From Medicago truncatula (taxonomy: Eukaryota > Streptophyta > Magnoliopsida > Fabales > Fabaceae), in assembly GCF_003473485.1 (NCBI RefSeq), contig NC_053047.1:32660972-32724971 (forward strand): a stretch of DNA of 64,000 nt. Direction: 5' to 3'. Every line of letters begins with the position of its first letter. Within the stretch, counting starts at the first letter, position 1. This document shows positions 45,325 through 57,370 of the stretch, in pieces. The position numbers and the translations under genes are program-made. The notes under the pieces are model-generated. The model made no database searches, was not told the DNA's origin, and was given only the letters and a program-made list of their open reading frames with translations.

Positions 45325-48300
45325 ATGTCTCTTCATTCTCCATTGATTGTTGAAGAAACAAAACAGAAAAACAAGAAAGAAGAAGAAAGAAGAGAATTGG
45401 TTGAAGAAGTGAAGAAACAGTTATGGCTATCAGGGCCATTGATATCAGTTGCATTTTTAAATTTTGGTATCAATCTTATTTCAGTTATGTTTGTTGGTCA
45501 TCTTGGTGAGTTACCTCTCTCTGGTGCTTCCATGGCTACTTCTTTTGCTGCTGTCACTGGTTTCACTTTATTGGTTAGTTTTCTTCTGCTTCCTATCAAA
45601 CTTTTTCTCTTCATCATTATTGTTAATTGGATTTTTTTTTTTTTTTTTGTAGTTGTATGATTAAGTATTATTAATGTATGTTATATATATATATATATAT
45701 AGTGGAAGAATAGAGATAACAAAAATAGGGGAACGACAAAGAGACAGTGATTTTAATAATGCGAATAACATAACTTATGGACTGATCTTTCTACAAAGTT
45801 CCGAACAAGTCACTTAGTTGTAAGACCACTTTTCAACCTTGTGGTACTCGGTTCGAGACTGAACATTTGGAAATTTTCAACCAAGTTTATTAACTGCTGT
45901 CAAATCACTGTCTTTTGTGTGGTTGCATTGTGATTTTTTTCCTGCAGAAAATCACCCAGAAACTCAGCATCATCTCCAGATCACAAACACATTATAATAT
46001 AGTTAGTTTAGTTAGTTACAACCGGTAACTTGATGTACAAGTTAGCCAATTATCTTTTCATTCCTATATAAAGGATTAATGTTATTAACTTGATGTTAAA
46101 TCAATTCATTCAATAGATTCAGTTACATTGATTCTTCTCTAACCTCTGAGTCCTAAGACTAAACCTATTTACAAGAGGATTACATTCCTCAAACTTAAAT
46201 TTATGACCAGATAATGAATAACTATCTTTTGATTGTTAGCTAATTTGTTTTTACTTAAATTAATAGTCAAGTTTAAATAGGATACTATGTTGTAGGTCTT
46301 TCTGCCACGATTCACTGAGATTCAGCTCAGGTCGCTTCGTCCAAAATTAATGTGGTTTATTTTATTTTTTTATAGCAAGGAATGGCCAGTGCCTTGGACA
46401 CATTATGTGGACAATCATACGGCGCAAAACAATACCGCATGTTAGGCGTACACATGCAGAGAGCAATGTTCATTCTTATGATCGTTGCGATTCCCCTCGC
46501 GGTTATTTGGGCAAACACAAAATCTATTCTTATTTTACTTGGCCAAGATCCTGAAATATCTATAGAAGCTGGCAACTATGCTAGGTTAATGGTTCCATCC
46601 CTTTTTGCGTATGGTCTTCTACAATGCCTCAACAGATTCTTACAGGCTCAAAATATTGTATTTCCAATGATGTTAAGCTCTGTGGTGACAACTTTATTTC
46701 ATCTTCCTGTTTGTTGGTTTATGGTATACAAGTCAGGATTAGGTAGCGGAGGGGCCGCCATAGCAAATTCTATATCCTATTGGCTCAATGTTACCATACT
46801 CATACTCTATGTCAAGTTTTCTCCTTTATGTAAAAAAACATGGAATGGCTTTTCAAAGGAAGCACTTGCATTGACAAATATCCCAATTTTTATGAAGCTT
46901 GCCATTCCTTCGGCTATAATGGTTTGGTAATCATCTTCTCGAATACTTAAGTACTGTATAATAAACAAAATATAATGATAAAAAAAATTATTTACTATTT
47001 AGTTACTTTTCTAAACATTATTCTAGTTTCATTTCTTTTTAGAGATTCTAATGTTGTTTTCATTTTTTATTTTCGGGAACATGGCAAGCAGCTTGGAATT
47101 GTGGTCATTTGAATTGATGGTTCTTCTTTCCGGTCTTCTTCCAAATCCAAAGTTGGAAACATCAGTGCTTTCTATTTGGTTTGTTTCATATTCAAGATCC
47201 TTTTCGATATTATTTTGACGTTGTCGTTGTTGTTATGATTTTCAATATTCTTTTGTTGGTGACTTGGTTTTGTCAGTATGAATACAGCAGGAGCTATTTG
47301 GATGATCCCCCTTGGACTTAGTGGAGCTACAAGGTTAGTATTTCCCAATTCTTATTCAGTTTTGTATTCAATCGCAGCATCGTTCTTTTACTTAGGCCAA
47401 ATCTCTCAATAGTTTTGCTCTCTTTCTTATTTGCATGTTAAACAAAATCTATTGCTTTAGTTTGTGTGTGTATGTAGTTTGACTAGGGCTTGAATGATTC
47501 TTGCAGTATTCGTGTCTCAAATGAACTCGGGGCTGGTCATCCACGGGCTGTACGTTTGGCAGTGAATGTCGTTGTAGTGATTGCCATTATTGAGGGCATC
47601 TTAGTTGGAGCTGTGATTATACTAATTCGCAATATATTGGGATACGCTTATAGCAATGAAGAAGAAGTTGTCAAATATGTAGCAACTATGTTGCCTATTA
47701 TTGCAGTATCCAACTTTCTGGATGGACTTCAATGTGTTCTTTCAGGTTTCTCTTATTCCAAATAACGTTTAATTTATTGTCTTCATAGTGGCCGATTAAA
47801 AAACAATGATAGAGACATATGGGAGTTTCTAGTATATATCATAAAAAAGATGAAGTAGTAAGTAAGCAAATAATTTGAAGTATAATTTTGTAATTACACA
47901 TTGGATATGATCACAGTTACTGATAAGTGGGTAGGTCGCTCAATCGAAGTGAAACTTAAGCTTGATTAATAGAAAAATGTGATGTTCAAGGGTAATCTTG
48001 TAAACCAAACCTTAGTATTTGAATACAAGTTGTATTCTATAAACCCTAAGCTTGATTATTAGAAAGGTATTGCAGCCACCATGATAAAAAAAATCGTGTG
48101 TTATCTATTGGCGTTGTTTTCGTATCTTTTACTTCTAATCCAGTTTCTTGTTCTAACAATGCAAGTGATATCCTTGTTAACTACGATCCAGGCACTGTTA
48201 GAGGAGTTGGTAGGCAAAATATTGGCGCATATGTCAATCTCGGGTCTTACTATTTGGTAGGGACTCCAGCAGCCGTTGTATTAGCTTTCGTATTGCATAT

Positions 48301-48646
48301 TGGTGGGAAGGTAAATAAATGTTGTCCGGTTTTTAAAAAAATTGCTAACTTATGATTTGGTTCAACATGCTAATAATAATATTTCTAATGTAGGGACTAT
48401 ATCTGGGGTTCATATGTGCACTCATTGTTCAAGTATTTTCTCTAACAATCATTACAGTACGCACTGATTGGGAGAAAGAGGTGAAGGATTTCTTCATGTT
48501 TTCTAAAGATTCTCTTTCATCCTTTTGATTTATATTCATGTTTTTGATATTGATATGCCTTTATTTTTTCTGATTTTTTTTTTCAGGCAAAGAAGGCTAC
48601 CGATAGAGTTTATGATTCAATAACAACAGAGAGCTTAGTCTCATGA
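45325..48646 (+). CDS. MATE (DETOXIFICATION) transporter, eight exons, 482 aa
   Basis: Multidrug and toxic compound extrusion family: a 12-helix membrane antiporter expected to export organic compounds in exchange for H+. All exons join in frame with GT-AG borders: 45325-45573, 46376-46926, 47092-47178, 47277-47333, 47507-47745, 48192-48310, 48394-48480 and 48587-48646. The total of 1449 bases gives 482 residues, a normal family length. Signature segments are [86 protein letters not shown] and [20 protein letters not shown]. No stops or missing motifs. Start chosen for the charged cytosolic N-terminus preceding the first helix. The substrate and target membrane cannot be told. It resembles the large Arabidopsis DTX1-19 type subgroup. 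Confidence 0.9.
45690..45709. repeat. (TA)n microsatellite in MATE intron 1
   Basis: About ten AT dinucleotides in the first intron; likely length-polymorphic. Confidence 0.8.
45800..45960 (+). mobile_element. Possible tRNA-derived SINE in MATE intron 1
   Basis: Contains an A-box-like CACTTAGTTGTAAG (45811-45824) and a B-box GGTTCGAGACT (45850-45860) at pol III promoter spacing. The 3' border and the target duplication were not resolved. Confidence 0.4.
45970..46160 (+). repeat. TRIM/LTR-like fragment in MATE intron 1
   Basis: GTTAGTTACAACCGGTAACT, a TATATAAAG box near 46064 and a CATTCAATAGATTCAG downstream stretch resemble a short LTR. Only one copy is visible and no borders were defined. 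Confidence 0.3.
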
Positions 48647-49038
48647 AGAATGAGATTTTTTGTTTAGTTTTCTTACGTACTAGGATTTGAACGATCACAT
48701 TGTTTACCTTTCCCTTACGTACTTGTATCATGAGAAATATAAGATGCGTTGGAACCTGGAATCGTCCAAACTAATTGGCCATGCTAATCGGTTATGCTTC
48801 CTATTCTGTATATTGCAACAACACCATTTATTGTGAAGGCCACATTTGTACCCTCTACACTTCGTTTTAATTCTCATCTCTGTGCTTTTTATGGCTGCAC
48901 AATCACAATTGGAGGCCTCACATATAAATTAGACAACAGGATCCCACATGCTTTGATGCACTGGTATAGAAGATTTTCAAGTTATAGAAGAACATCCACG
49001 CAATGATGGCACATGTCAATGATGCTATATTGTTCCAC

Positions 49039-49240
49039 ATTTGAACATGCTATACTGTTTTATTGAACCAGCTGCAATATCGGTATGCTTCCACTGTGCA
49101 AGAACATAATGTTCTTGCATCGATAAAAAAAATTCTACATTAAATTTGAGCATGCTATATTGTTTTATTGATCCATATGCAATATTGCTTTTGTTCTATG
49201 CTTCAAGAACATTGTTGTTCCTTCGACAAAAATAATAATA
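49039..49240. repeat. Tandem duplication of about 102 bp
   Basis: Two diverged copies, about 49039-49140 and 49141-49240, both with CATGCTATAYTGTTTTATTG, a GCAATAT word and a CAAGAACA...GTTCTTGC/GTTCCTTC part. Lies downstream of the MATE gene; the rest of 48647-49724 shows no gene. Confidence 0.7.
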
Positions 49241-49724
49241 ATTGGTCGTCTAATTCTCCTCAGGAAGATTCATGTAGTCCTATCACTATAAGGTGCTTCT
49301 CTAAGTAAGTTTTTGAGGTGGAATGGAAAAATATTATGATTTCTCGGCTTCATTCTTAAAAGTTAAGTCCAAATATTATGTTGATTCAGTTTCCAAATTT
49401 TTAGTTATTTTTTCCACATTGTGAGAGTCTAGCCATGTGAGAGTTTATTAAATTTACCTTGTATTAATTCTATTTCACTCAACACAAATTATTTCAATTT
49501 TGGCATAAATTATTTAATCTTCATTTCTAACAAGAAAGAGCAAATTTAGAACAAGAAAGAGCACAGTAACCAACATCAAGATGTTTTCAAAGCTGATATT
49601 GCATTGCCTAAAAATGTGACTATATTTAAGTCTTGCTAACAAATCAAATAAACAACAAGTTTCCTTACTCCATTTCATTCATTCAACCCAAAAAGAAAAT
49701 GTCATTTTCAAAGTTAATTTAGAT

Positions 49725-50846
49725 ATGTTGCCGTCTCTAACTTTCACTCAAAAACCTAATTTCATTGGTTTATTCCCCTCTTCAGTAAGGCTCTACTCAC
49801 AACTACATCACCACCAAGATGAAGAAAACAATCTCATTTCATCATTCAGCAGCTTGCTTCATCACAAGAATCCTACCCCACCCATCTTCCAATTTAACAA
49901 GATTTTATCTTCCCTTGTCAAAGCTAAGCATCTCCCCACTGTTTCTTCTCTCCATTAACAAATGGAATTAAATGGAATTGAACAGGGCCGTCCCTGAGAA
50001 TTCGGAGGCTCAGCTCAGGGAATGAAAAGAGGTTAGTGATAAAATCAAAACGTTTTTTTTTTTTTTTAAAGAGTGATGTTCTATTTATATTTTTTAAAAG
50101 ATAAATACAAGGTGCCGTATATATGTGGTACACTCAGAGGTGAAAATGACTACCGTATACATGAGGAACCCCCACCTAACACCAAAATCAATCATGAGGA
50201 ACCCCCACTCTTGAGGCCCATCCTTGGGGGAGGCCCAGCTTGTTTGAGCTGTTTGCACCCCCTCAGGGACGCCCCTGGAATTGAATCAGATTTATTCACT
50301 TTCAATATCCTCATCAATTGCTTTTCTCAATTGGGACAAAACTCTCTTTCTTTTTCTATATTGGCCAAGATTCTCAAAAAGGGTTATCACCCAACTGCCA
50401 TAACATTCACTACACTCATCAAGCGTCTGTGTCTCAAAGGTCAGATCCATCAAGCATTGCACTTTCATAATAAGGTGGTAGCATTGGGTTTTCATTTGGA
50501 CCAAGTTAGCTATGGGACCTTGATTAATGGGTTGTGTAAAGTTGGTGCAACAAGAGCTGCGCAGGAATTGTTGAGACGGGTCAATGGGAAATTGGTTCAA
50601 CCTAATGTGGTAATGTACACCACAATTATTGATAGTTTATGCAAATATAAACTTGTTAATGATGCATTTGATTTATATTCTGAAATGGCTGCTAAGAGAA
50701 TTTGCCCTGATGTTGTCACTTATAGTGCTTTAATTAGTGGTGTTTGCATTGTTGGTAAATTGAATGATGCAATTTGGTTGTTCAATAAAATGACAGCAGA
50801 CAACATCAACCCAAATATTATTTGTATACCTTTAATATATTGGTAA
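49725..50846 (+). pseudogene. Restorer-like P-class PPR pseudogene, split by a MITE
   Basis: The N-terminal part (MLPSLTFTQKPNFIGLF, PPIFQFNKILSSLVKAKHL) ends at a TAA right after SSLH and is followed in frame by QMELNGIE. A hAT MITE (49983-50277) interrupts at that point. The reading then resumes with SDLFTFNILINCFSQLGQNS, P-type PPR repeats (ITFTTLIKRLCLKGQIHQAL, VSYGTLINGLCKVGATRAAQ, VVMYTTIIDSLCKYKLVNDA) and stops after NINPNI, where homology ends. About five repeats remain of the usual 12-18. Family members act in mitochondria and some restore male fertility; this one is disabled by a stop, an insertion and a 3' truncation. Confidence 0.85.
49983..50277. mobile_element. hAT-type MITE inserted in the PPR pseudogene
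   Basis: 295-bp element with ends CAGGGCCGTCCCTGAG and, on the complement, CAGGGGCGTCCCTGAG. Flanked by 8-bp duplications GAATTGAA (49975-49982, 50278-50285). Contains a long T-run and a repeated ATGAGGAACCCCCAC word. Confidence 0.9.
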
Positions 50847-52979
50847 TATCAGTTCAAAATATCAATGTAGAAATCAGTGAGGTTCAACCTGAGGGGAAGT
50901 TGAAGAATTAGAATGTAATAGTTAGCGTTGTCTTGGAAATATCAGTTGTGTTAGGATTTTACAAGTTGTACTACACTTGCTATAGCCAATTTCTTATTCT
51001 CAATAGCTAATATATAGAACAGATTATAAAAAAGGCCTAAAAGGATGACTCATAATAGTTAAAGGAAAGAGTTAGTTAGAGAAGAGCGACGTAAATAAAA
51101 AATTTTGTTTTTAGTTTTTGGAGTTGGAGTCTCATCGTCTTTGGTGTCGGTGCTGTTGTTCTGACATTTTCAATTTAATTTCTATACTATAATTTTAATA
51201 TTTCCATTAATACAATGGTGGATGCACAATAACACTTCCAAAAGACTTGATCCCTTAAATGGACTACATGTTTAGATGCACATCATTTTGATTCACGGAG
51301 GTGATATGATAAGAATTGAAGCTTGAATTATGTTTCTACTGCATAATTGGTTTTCCGAATCTTTTTAATTTTTAACAGATCTGAAATTGATGTCTTAAAA
51401 GAGCGTATGTAGTGAATATAGATTAGTACAGTTAGTCACTACCTGAGTATTTAATTTGAATTAATTCAACAAGTAGGATTCATCAAATCGGGATGAAATT
51501 GATGTGCTTTTATTTACTGCATTCGCTTGGGTTCGCTGAGGTTTTGGACTTTCATACCCAAATTAGGCTAAATATAGGTTAACTATTGATTCTTTAAATG
51601 TAAGCTTATGTTATATTCTATATTGCTACATTCATGGTAAGGCATGGAACCTTTATTGAGTAAAGGAAACTAAAATTGAACTGCAATTTTGTGCAACTTC
51701 TATGTCCTAAACCTCCTAAAGTAGTGATCTTGACTTTGGTATCTAAGCTCATTGCCCCTGTTATATCTGTGAGACTAACAAACAAGATGGTGACAAAGGC
51801 ATGTAGTTTTCTCTATAATTATTTCTAATGGGTTTATGTAATTTTTTTTAATACTTTACTTCCATATAATAAATAGTTTAACATGATACTTCCAATTTGA
51901 CAATGTTATTAATCTCACCACTCAATTAAGCATTAAAAAGTAGTCTAGTTTTTTATGTCCAGTCCCTTCATGTTGTAGATATGCATGTACTTAAGATAAA
52001 TCTTGAGCATGTATAGTTTTTTTTTTTTTTTTTTGGAGGGTTGAGCATGTATAGTTATTAAGTACCAAGACTTTGCAAGAGATTATGAATAACGTAATAC
52101 TTGTTCATATATTCTTCTTTAAGAAATCTTTAAGAATTAATTCTAAATACAAAAACAATTCTAATCAGAAACTTTCAAACATACAAACATTAATTTCAAG
52201 TCTTTATTCATTTTGGATTTTCAAAAGTGAATCTAAAAATGCACCGGTCATTTGAACTATAAGTTAGTATACATAGATTCTAACATTTACAAATTACAAA
52301 ACGCCAATTTTAAAGAGCAAATTTGATAAAAAAATATATATAAAATATTTCAGGAGAAGAGCAAATTTCATAGTTAATTAACAATCCACGTTTTTTTTTT
52401 GTGCAACGATCCACGTTATTTTGTTAAAAAATTCATGTTATATATTTATCAAAATTAAAAGTTTGTCTACCAAGTAGAGAATCAATCAAGGTGGAATGAG
52501 AGTGATCGTATTTTTACAAGTGGTTAGAATCTTGAACTTTATCAAGCATGATGTCACTGAAAATTTGGTGATGTTATGCAAAATTGTAGAGGTTTATTTT
52601 CTTGTGGTGAAACAAATTGTTATCAAACTGAAAAATTTCAAGAAACAAGAAAATTCATTAATAATAAACAAGCAAACAATTAAGGTTACTAAAAAAAATA
52701 GAATCAAACTCAGAACTGACATTTGACAAAGATAAGTTATTGAAAAAAATAAGAATTGATGTGGACTATGATTTTTTTTCTTTCTTTTTTTTTTTTCCAT
52801 CTTTTCACATTTTTTTTTCTCTTGTCTTTTTTTTTTACTGAATAGACCTGCAAAATAAACAAAATTAGAAAGAAAACAAAAAAAAGAGGATCGGTTGCCT
52901 CCCTCCAAGCGCTTTCTTTTACGTCATTGAGCTTGACGCTTCAACCACTATTAGGGTGGAAAAAATGACACAAAATATA
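50847..52979. other. Intergenic, no gene recognised
   Basis: AT-rich DNA with poly-T runs (about 52017-52034) and pyrimidine-rich stretches (52772-52835). The PPR homology does not continue. A short region at about 52885-52950 (GGTTGCCTCCCTCCAAGCGC) looks like retrotransposon-flanking sequence seen near copia 3' ends. Confidence 0.45.
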
Positions 52980-53822
52980 TCATCCTTCTTCTTCCTCTTG
53001 TGTTGTAGATAATGTCACCACGGATTGTTGATTTGCCTTCCAACTAATAGTCGTGCCATAAAGAGTAAACACAAAACTCGATAAGGATTTTCTTGTGTCC
53101 ACATTACCCGCATAGTCCGCATCTACATACCCCTCCAAAACGTCTTCCTCTTGAGCTGCTCTTGTGTACTTCAAACCTCCCTTCAAAGACCCATTCAAAT
53201 ACCTCAATACCCACTTCAAAGCTTGCCAATGCACAATACCTGTATTTGCCATAAATCGACTCACAATGCTAATCGGATAAGCTAAGTCCGGTCTACTACA
53301 AACCATTCCATACATGATGCTTCCAACCCCACTTGCATAGGGAGTACTTTCCATCTCTTGCTTCTCACCCTCGGATTGAGGACATTGTTTTATGGACAAC
53401 TTTGTGTGGTGCTCCAAGGGAGTGCACACAGTTTTAAAGTTTGACATTCTAAAACACTCCACCACCTTTTTCAAATAACTAAGTTGAGATAAGAAAAGTT
53501 CACCTTTGTCACGATTCCTAAAGATATCAATTCCAAGGACTCTCTTTGCCGGACCAAGATCCTTCATCTCAAATTCACCATTTAATTTTTCTTTGAGCTT
53601 CACAATCTCATCCTTGCTAGAGCTTGCCATCAAGATATCATACACATATAAAAGAAGGTAGAGAATGACTTTCTCACCCTTCTTCAACATGTACATACAA
53701 GAATCATAGCCGCTTCTCACAAAACCGGTCTTCAAAAGAAATTCATCAAACCGACGATGCCTAGGGCTTTGCTTCAATCCATACAAAGATTTCTTCAAAC
53801 TTATATAGCAGTCTCCAGCAGT
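52980..53822 (-). pseudogene. Copia RT-RNase H relic
   Basis: The minus strand reads [60 protein letters not shown] and EGYVDADYAGNVDTRKSLSS. The RT active-site motif is YVYD instead of YVDD, and the RNase H motif decays into TLSTTQEEEE at the end, so both activities are lost. It belongs to a copia lineage different from the sirevirus at the window start. Integrase and the RT N-terminus are missing; the frame runs on into unrelated DNA beyond 53822. Confidence 0.85.
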
Positions 53823-53823
53823 C

Positions 53824-54025
53824 AAAATTGTGTCACGATTGGCCATATCGTGACACGGTTGGATCGTATGACCCACAGTACGACCAATCTTATCCTGAAA
53901 ACGTGCCCAGCAAGTTGAAAATCGTGTCACGTTTTTCCAAATCGTGGCACGATTAAAGTTCCAAAAGACAAGCTCTCGACATTGCCTAAATCGTGACACA
54001 CTTATGAAATCGTGTCACGATTTCT
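53824..54025. repeat. Cluster of ATCGTGWCACGAT-like palindromic words
   Basis: Six variants of (A)ATCGTG(T/A/G)CACG(ATT) lie in 200 bases: near 53826, 53848, 53921, 53940, 53990 and 54009. The cluster abuts the truncated copia RT and is read through by the same open frame, which only reflects fortuitous openness. Confidence 0.75.
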
Positions 54026-54602
54026 CTGTTTTTCCAAACCACAAAATTTGAAGCCAATTTTCAACATTTATATCATTTTTCCCAATTTATAGGACACTTA
54101 AAACAAATAATACAAAACAAAAATGTTATAAATTAACTAGTGACATTCTAAATATCTGTCCATATTTCAAATATTATTATACTACTATATATATTTGAGT
54201 TTAATTGTGGTGCACCGACAGTGTAAAGAATCTTTGCACAATCATTCAATAGTATTGCAGTATTCTGTAAAGAAGCCGTGCTAACATTCTATTAATGAGG
54301 CCGTGCTAACATTCTATTAATGGGGTTAAGGTAGTAACATTCTATTGTCAAAGTGGTTAATGTCATACAATTTTTTGGTTAATGAAGCAGTGGAATTGGT
54401 TAATAACACAACCTAATATTACTTCTTCATAACAAAAAAAAACACAACCTTATATTTGTGTTACAAAAATATCTTCTACTAAAATAAGTTGAAAAAATAC
54501 CAAAAGTATTATTCTGTTTTTTAATCGGCAATAGGTAAACTCTGAAGATATTGCCAAGAAGTCACATGGAAGGAGGAAAAGATGTCTCGATGATATTACT
54601 GA

Positions 54603-55310
54603 GTGAGTGGTCCACACGGATATAGAAAAATGAGAAGAAGTGATGGTGGAAATAAGAGAGGTGATGAAATCACATCTTCGCTCCTCAAGAGCATCGAAGA
54701 CTCGAAAATTGCCATTATTGTCTTCTCTAAATTAGACTATGCTTCTTCTTCATTTTGTTTAGGCGAACTTTCCCACATCATCCATTGCTTCAATAACAAG
54801 GGTGGCATGGTTATTCCTGTTTTCTATGGCACGGAACCTTCTCATGTGCGAAAACTAAATGACAGTTATGGTGAAGCTCTTGCTAAGCATGAAGACGGGT
54901 TTCAAAATAACAAGGAACACATGGACCGGTTGCTGAAATAGAAGACAGCTCTTAAAAAAGCCGCTGACTTATGTGGCCACCATGTCAAGCTTGGGTACTC
55001 ATCTTCCCCCCACCGCCCAACCATCACACACACATGTGTTAAAGAGAAAAGATATATGTTTTCTATTTTATATTCATATTAAAAATATTAGGTCATTGTA
55101 TGGTGAAACAAATTGCAATAATATATTTCTCATCATATACATATATAAACACATACACACACACAACTCATATATATGTGATTGTTATTCTGATGCACGT
55201 ATTATAACATTTATGATTGGACAGAAATGAACATGAAGGCGATGTTATTGAAAAAATAGTTAGAGAGTATGCGAACAGTGTTGTTGCAAAATCTCATGAC
55301 ACCAGAATAT
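54603..55310 (+). pseudogene. TIR-domain (TIR-NLR) gene relic
   Basis: Reads KRGDEITSSLLKSIEDSKIA, IIVFSKLDYASSSFCLGELS, GGMVIPVFYGTEPSHVRKLN and SYGEALAKHEDGFQNNKEHM, the middle and C-terminal part of a plant TIR domain. TAG at 54939-54941 interrupts LLK*KTALKKAADLCGHHVK. A later piece near 55228-55290 (EHEGDVIEKIVREYANSV) matches the start of the usual second exon. The N-terminal FLSFRG motif, the NB-ARC domain and the LRRs are absent. Intact relatives are intracellular immune receptors. Confidence 0.75.
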
Positions 55311-56734
55311 AAAAATCTGCAACGAAAATGAAATCATGATGGGATGACGATGTTTCGATTAAATAAAAAAATTCAAAGAAACCAATTGCTTGTCTTTGTT
55401 AATGTGACTTGAGAATATGAAGCGGACTCCCCATTCTACATGCTGATTTAAAAAGAGATAAGTATCCAAGTTATATGGAAAGAACCGCATCAATAAAATA
55501 GAGGATCAAATTAAAGCATGAATGACCCGAAACTTCCTTTTTCATCGACGTTGAGGCATGAATGAACCGCAACCAGAAATGAACTTGAGGCATCCATAAA
55601 GACAGAAGAATAATATATGTGAGACATTGAGACAGTCCAATAGGACAGAATTTTGCAAATTCACATATACTAAAATGCCATGAAAGTTGCCATTTCTTCC
55701 TACTGTGCTCAACTTGTAATAACACTTCAATATCAAACCTTCCTAAAAAAAGCTTCAATATCAAATACCGAGGAAACGAGTCTAAATCAGCCCCAATACA
55801 TGTCTGTGGAGAATTTCCTAAATGACGTCTTCCATGGCAAAAACAAGTTCAGCTCTGTTAAACTACTTCAAATGGCAAACCGGAGGTTGCAACCTGTGTG
55901 AACATTGTTATAATTGTTAGTCAATCAACAGATGATACGCCATCATGGATGTATCTCATGTACATCCTATAGAGCCAACATAAGAAAAAGTGGACTTAAA
56001 AAAATAGAAACAGTGATCAAGGAACTTGATCTACCCATTATACTCAATAAAATATTCGAAATCGAAAAGTTATAAATAAAATAAAATATTTTATTTGTTT
56101 AAATAAAATAATATTAAAAATCATTCAAAAATAATTCAGATATCAAAAATAATTTTATAGAAAAGCTACTCAAAACAAACTTTCATTTTAAAAATTATTT
56201 ATTTATTTTTTATTCTCATTTACTAAAATCACTTGCAAACGGATGAGAAATTAGAAAAGCATTTGGTCTTGATTTATTTTTTTTTTTCAAAAGAATTTGG
56301 TCTTGATTTATGAAAAGTATCTGAAATGAACATGACTTAATTATAATCAATGTCGTATTTGGTCTTGAATATAAGTGGAAGTTAAATACATCCGATTTTT
56401 TGTCAAAAAAAAAAATGTATCCGATTTAAATTTGGACCAAATACATTTGATATTTGTCTATATTGAAGATCGAAGGAGTCTAAAAAAAATGGAGAGTTTT
56501 TTGTAAAAATCCTATAACTAGTAAAAGGGAAAAGTCGACATCTACATCAAATCAGACTCAACGATGATCAAATTAACACCATATGTAGTGTCTCCTGAAG
56601 ATGCAATAGTACAAACTAAAGAATAGTAGTGTGTTAAAACAAAGAATATCTAATTAACTCAACTTTAAGATAAAATAAAACCAAAGAAACTAAGATCCTC
56701 CTCCATAAATGGGTAGAATCAAAGAATATCACTT
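55311..56734. other. Intergenic, no gene recognised
   Basis: Only short accidental frames on both strands. AT-rich from 56060 onward with poly-A/T tracts. Confidence 0.45.
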
Positions 56735-56848
56735 CAGAAGTAGAACTCTATCTGCTTCTGATCAGTGTTTTCAGCTTAGGAGAAAAATTGAAGAAAAAGA
56801 AAACACAATTCAACCCCCCTCCCCCTTCTTGTGTTTTTCTCACCTTCA
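56735..56848 (+). repeat. 3'-terminal fragment of a sirevirus LTR
   Basis: Ends with AACACAATTCAACCCCCC and TTGTGTTTTTCTCACCTTCA, the same end as the LTR at 6994-8289, preceded by partly similar CTTCTGATCA sequence. The rest of that LTR is missing. Confidence 0.8.
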
Positions 56849-56971
56849 ATCTAAAGGTCGGGAGATATGGTGATGATGGTGGTTAGATTTGACCGCGATT
56901 GTGGTGGTAGTGAGATTTGAGGTCGATGACGGCGAATATGGTGGTGGTTGGTGGCCGATGAGGAGAAGGAA

Positions 56972-56973
<2 letters not shown>

Positions 56974-57050
<77 letters not shown>
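56974..57050. repeat. (GA)n microsatellite, about 38 units
   Basis: Nearly pure AG dinucleotide run of about 77 bases, inside G-rich TGGTGG sequence. Confidence 0.95.
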
Positions 57051-57052
<2 letters not shown>

Positions 57053-57370
57053 GAAATTGCTAAATTGCCCCTGCCACATCAGCAATGGCACAAAGTATGT
57101 ACAACATAGAGTTGTCAACCTATCATTTTCCTAAGTTTATTTTAGGGTTAAAAAATGTGAAAAAGTTGTACATTCAGCTTTTTGAAAGTAAAGATCTTTT
57201 GAATTTATTCACGGAGACAAATTCAACAACATCTTAGATGCTACTATTTGTCTTTATATAATAGTAGAAAAATATGATCGAAATTTGTTACCGAAAGAAT
57301 GCACATATTTTGGAGGAAATGAAGTATTATGTATTGAAAGTTATATGCCTTTTTAAAAAAATATTCAAAG

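Noticed and set aside
55471-55901. Overlapping frames of 64-97 codons on both strands
   Set aside because: No domain, no homologous motif and conflicting strands; treated as chance.
56846-57134. Frames with poly(RE) and poly(LS) repeats
   Set aside because: Produced entirely by the (GA)n microsatellite.
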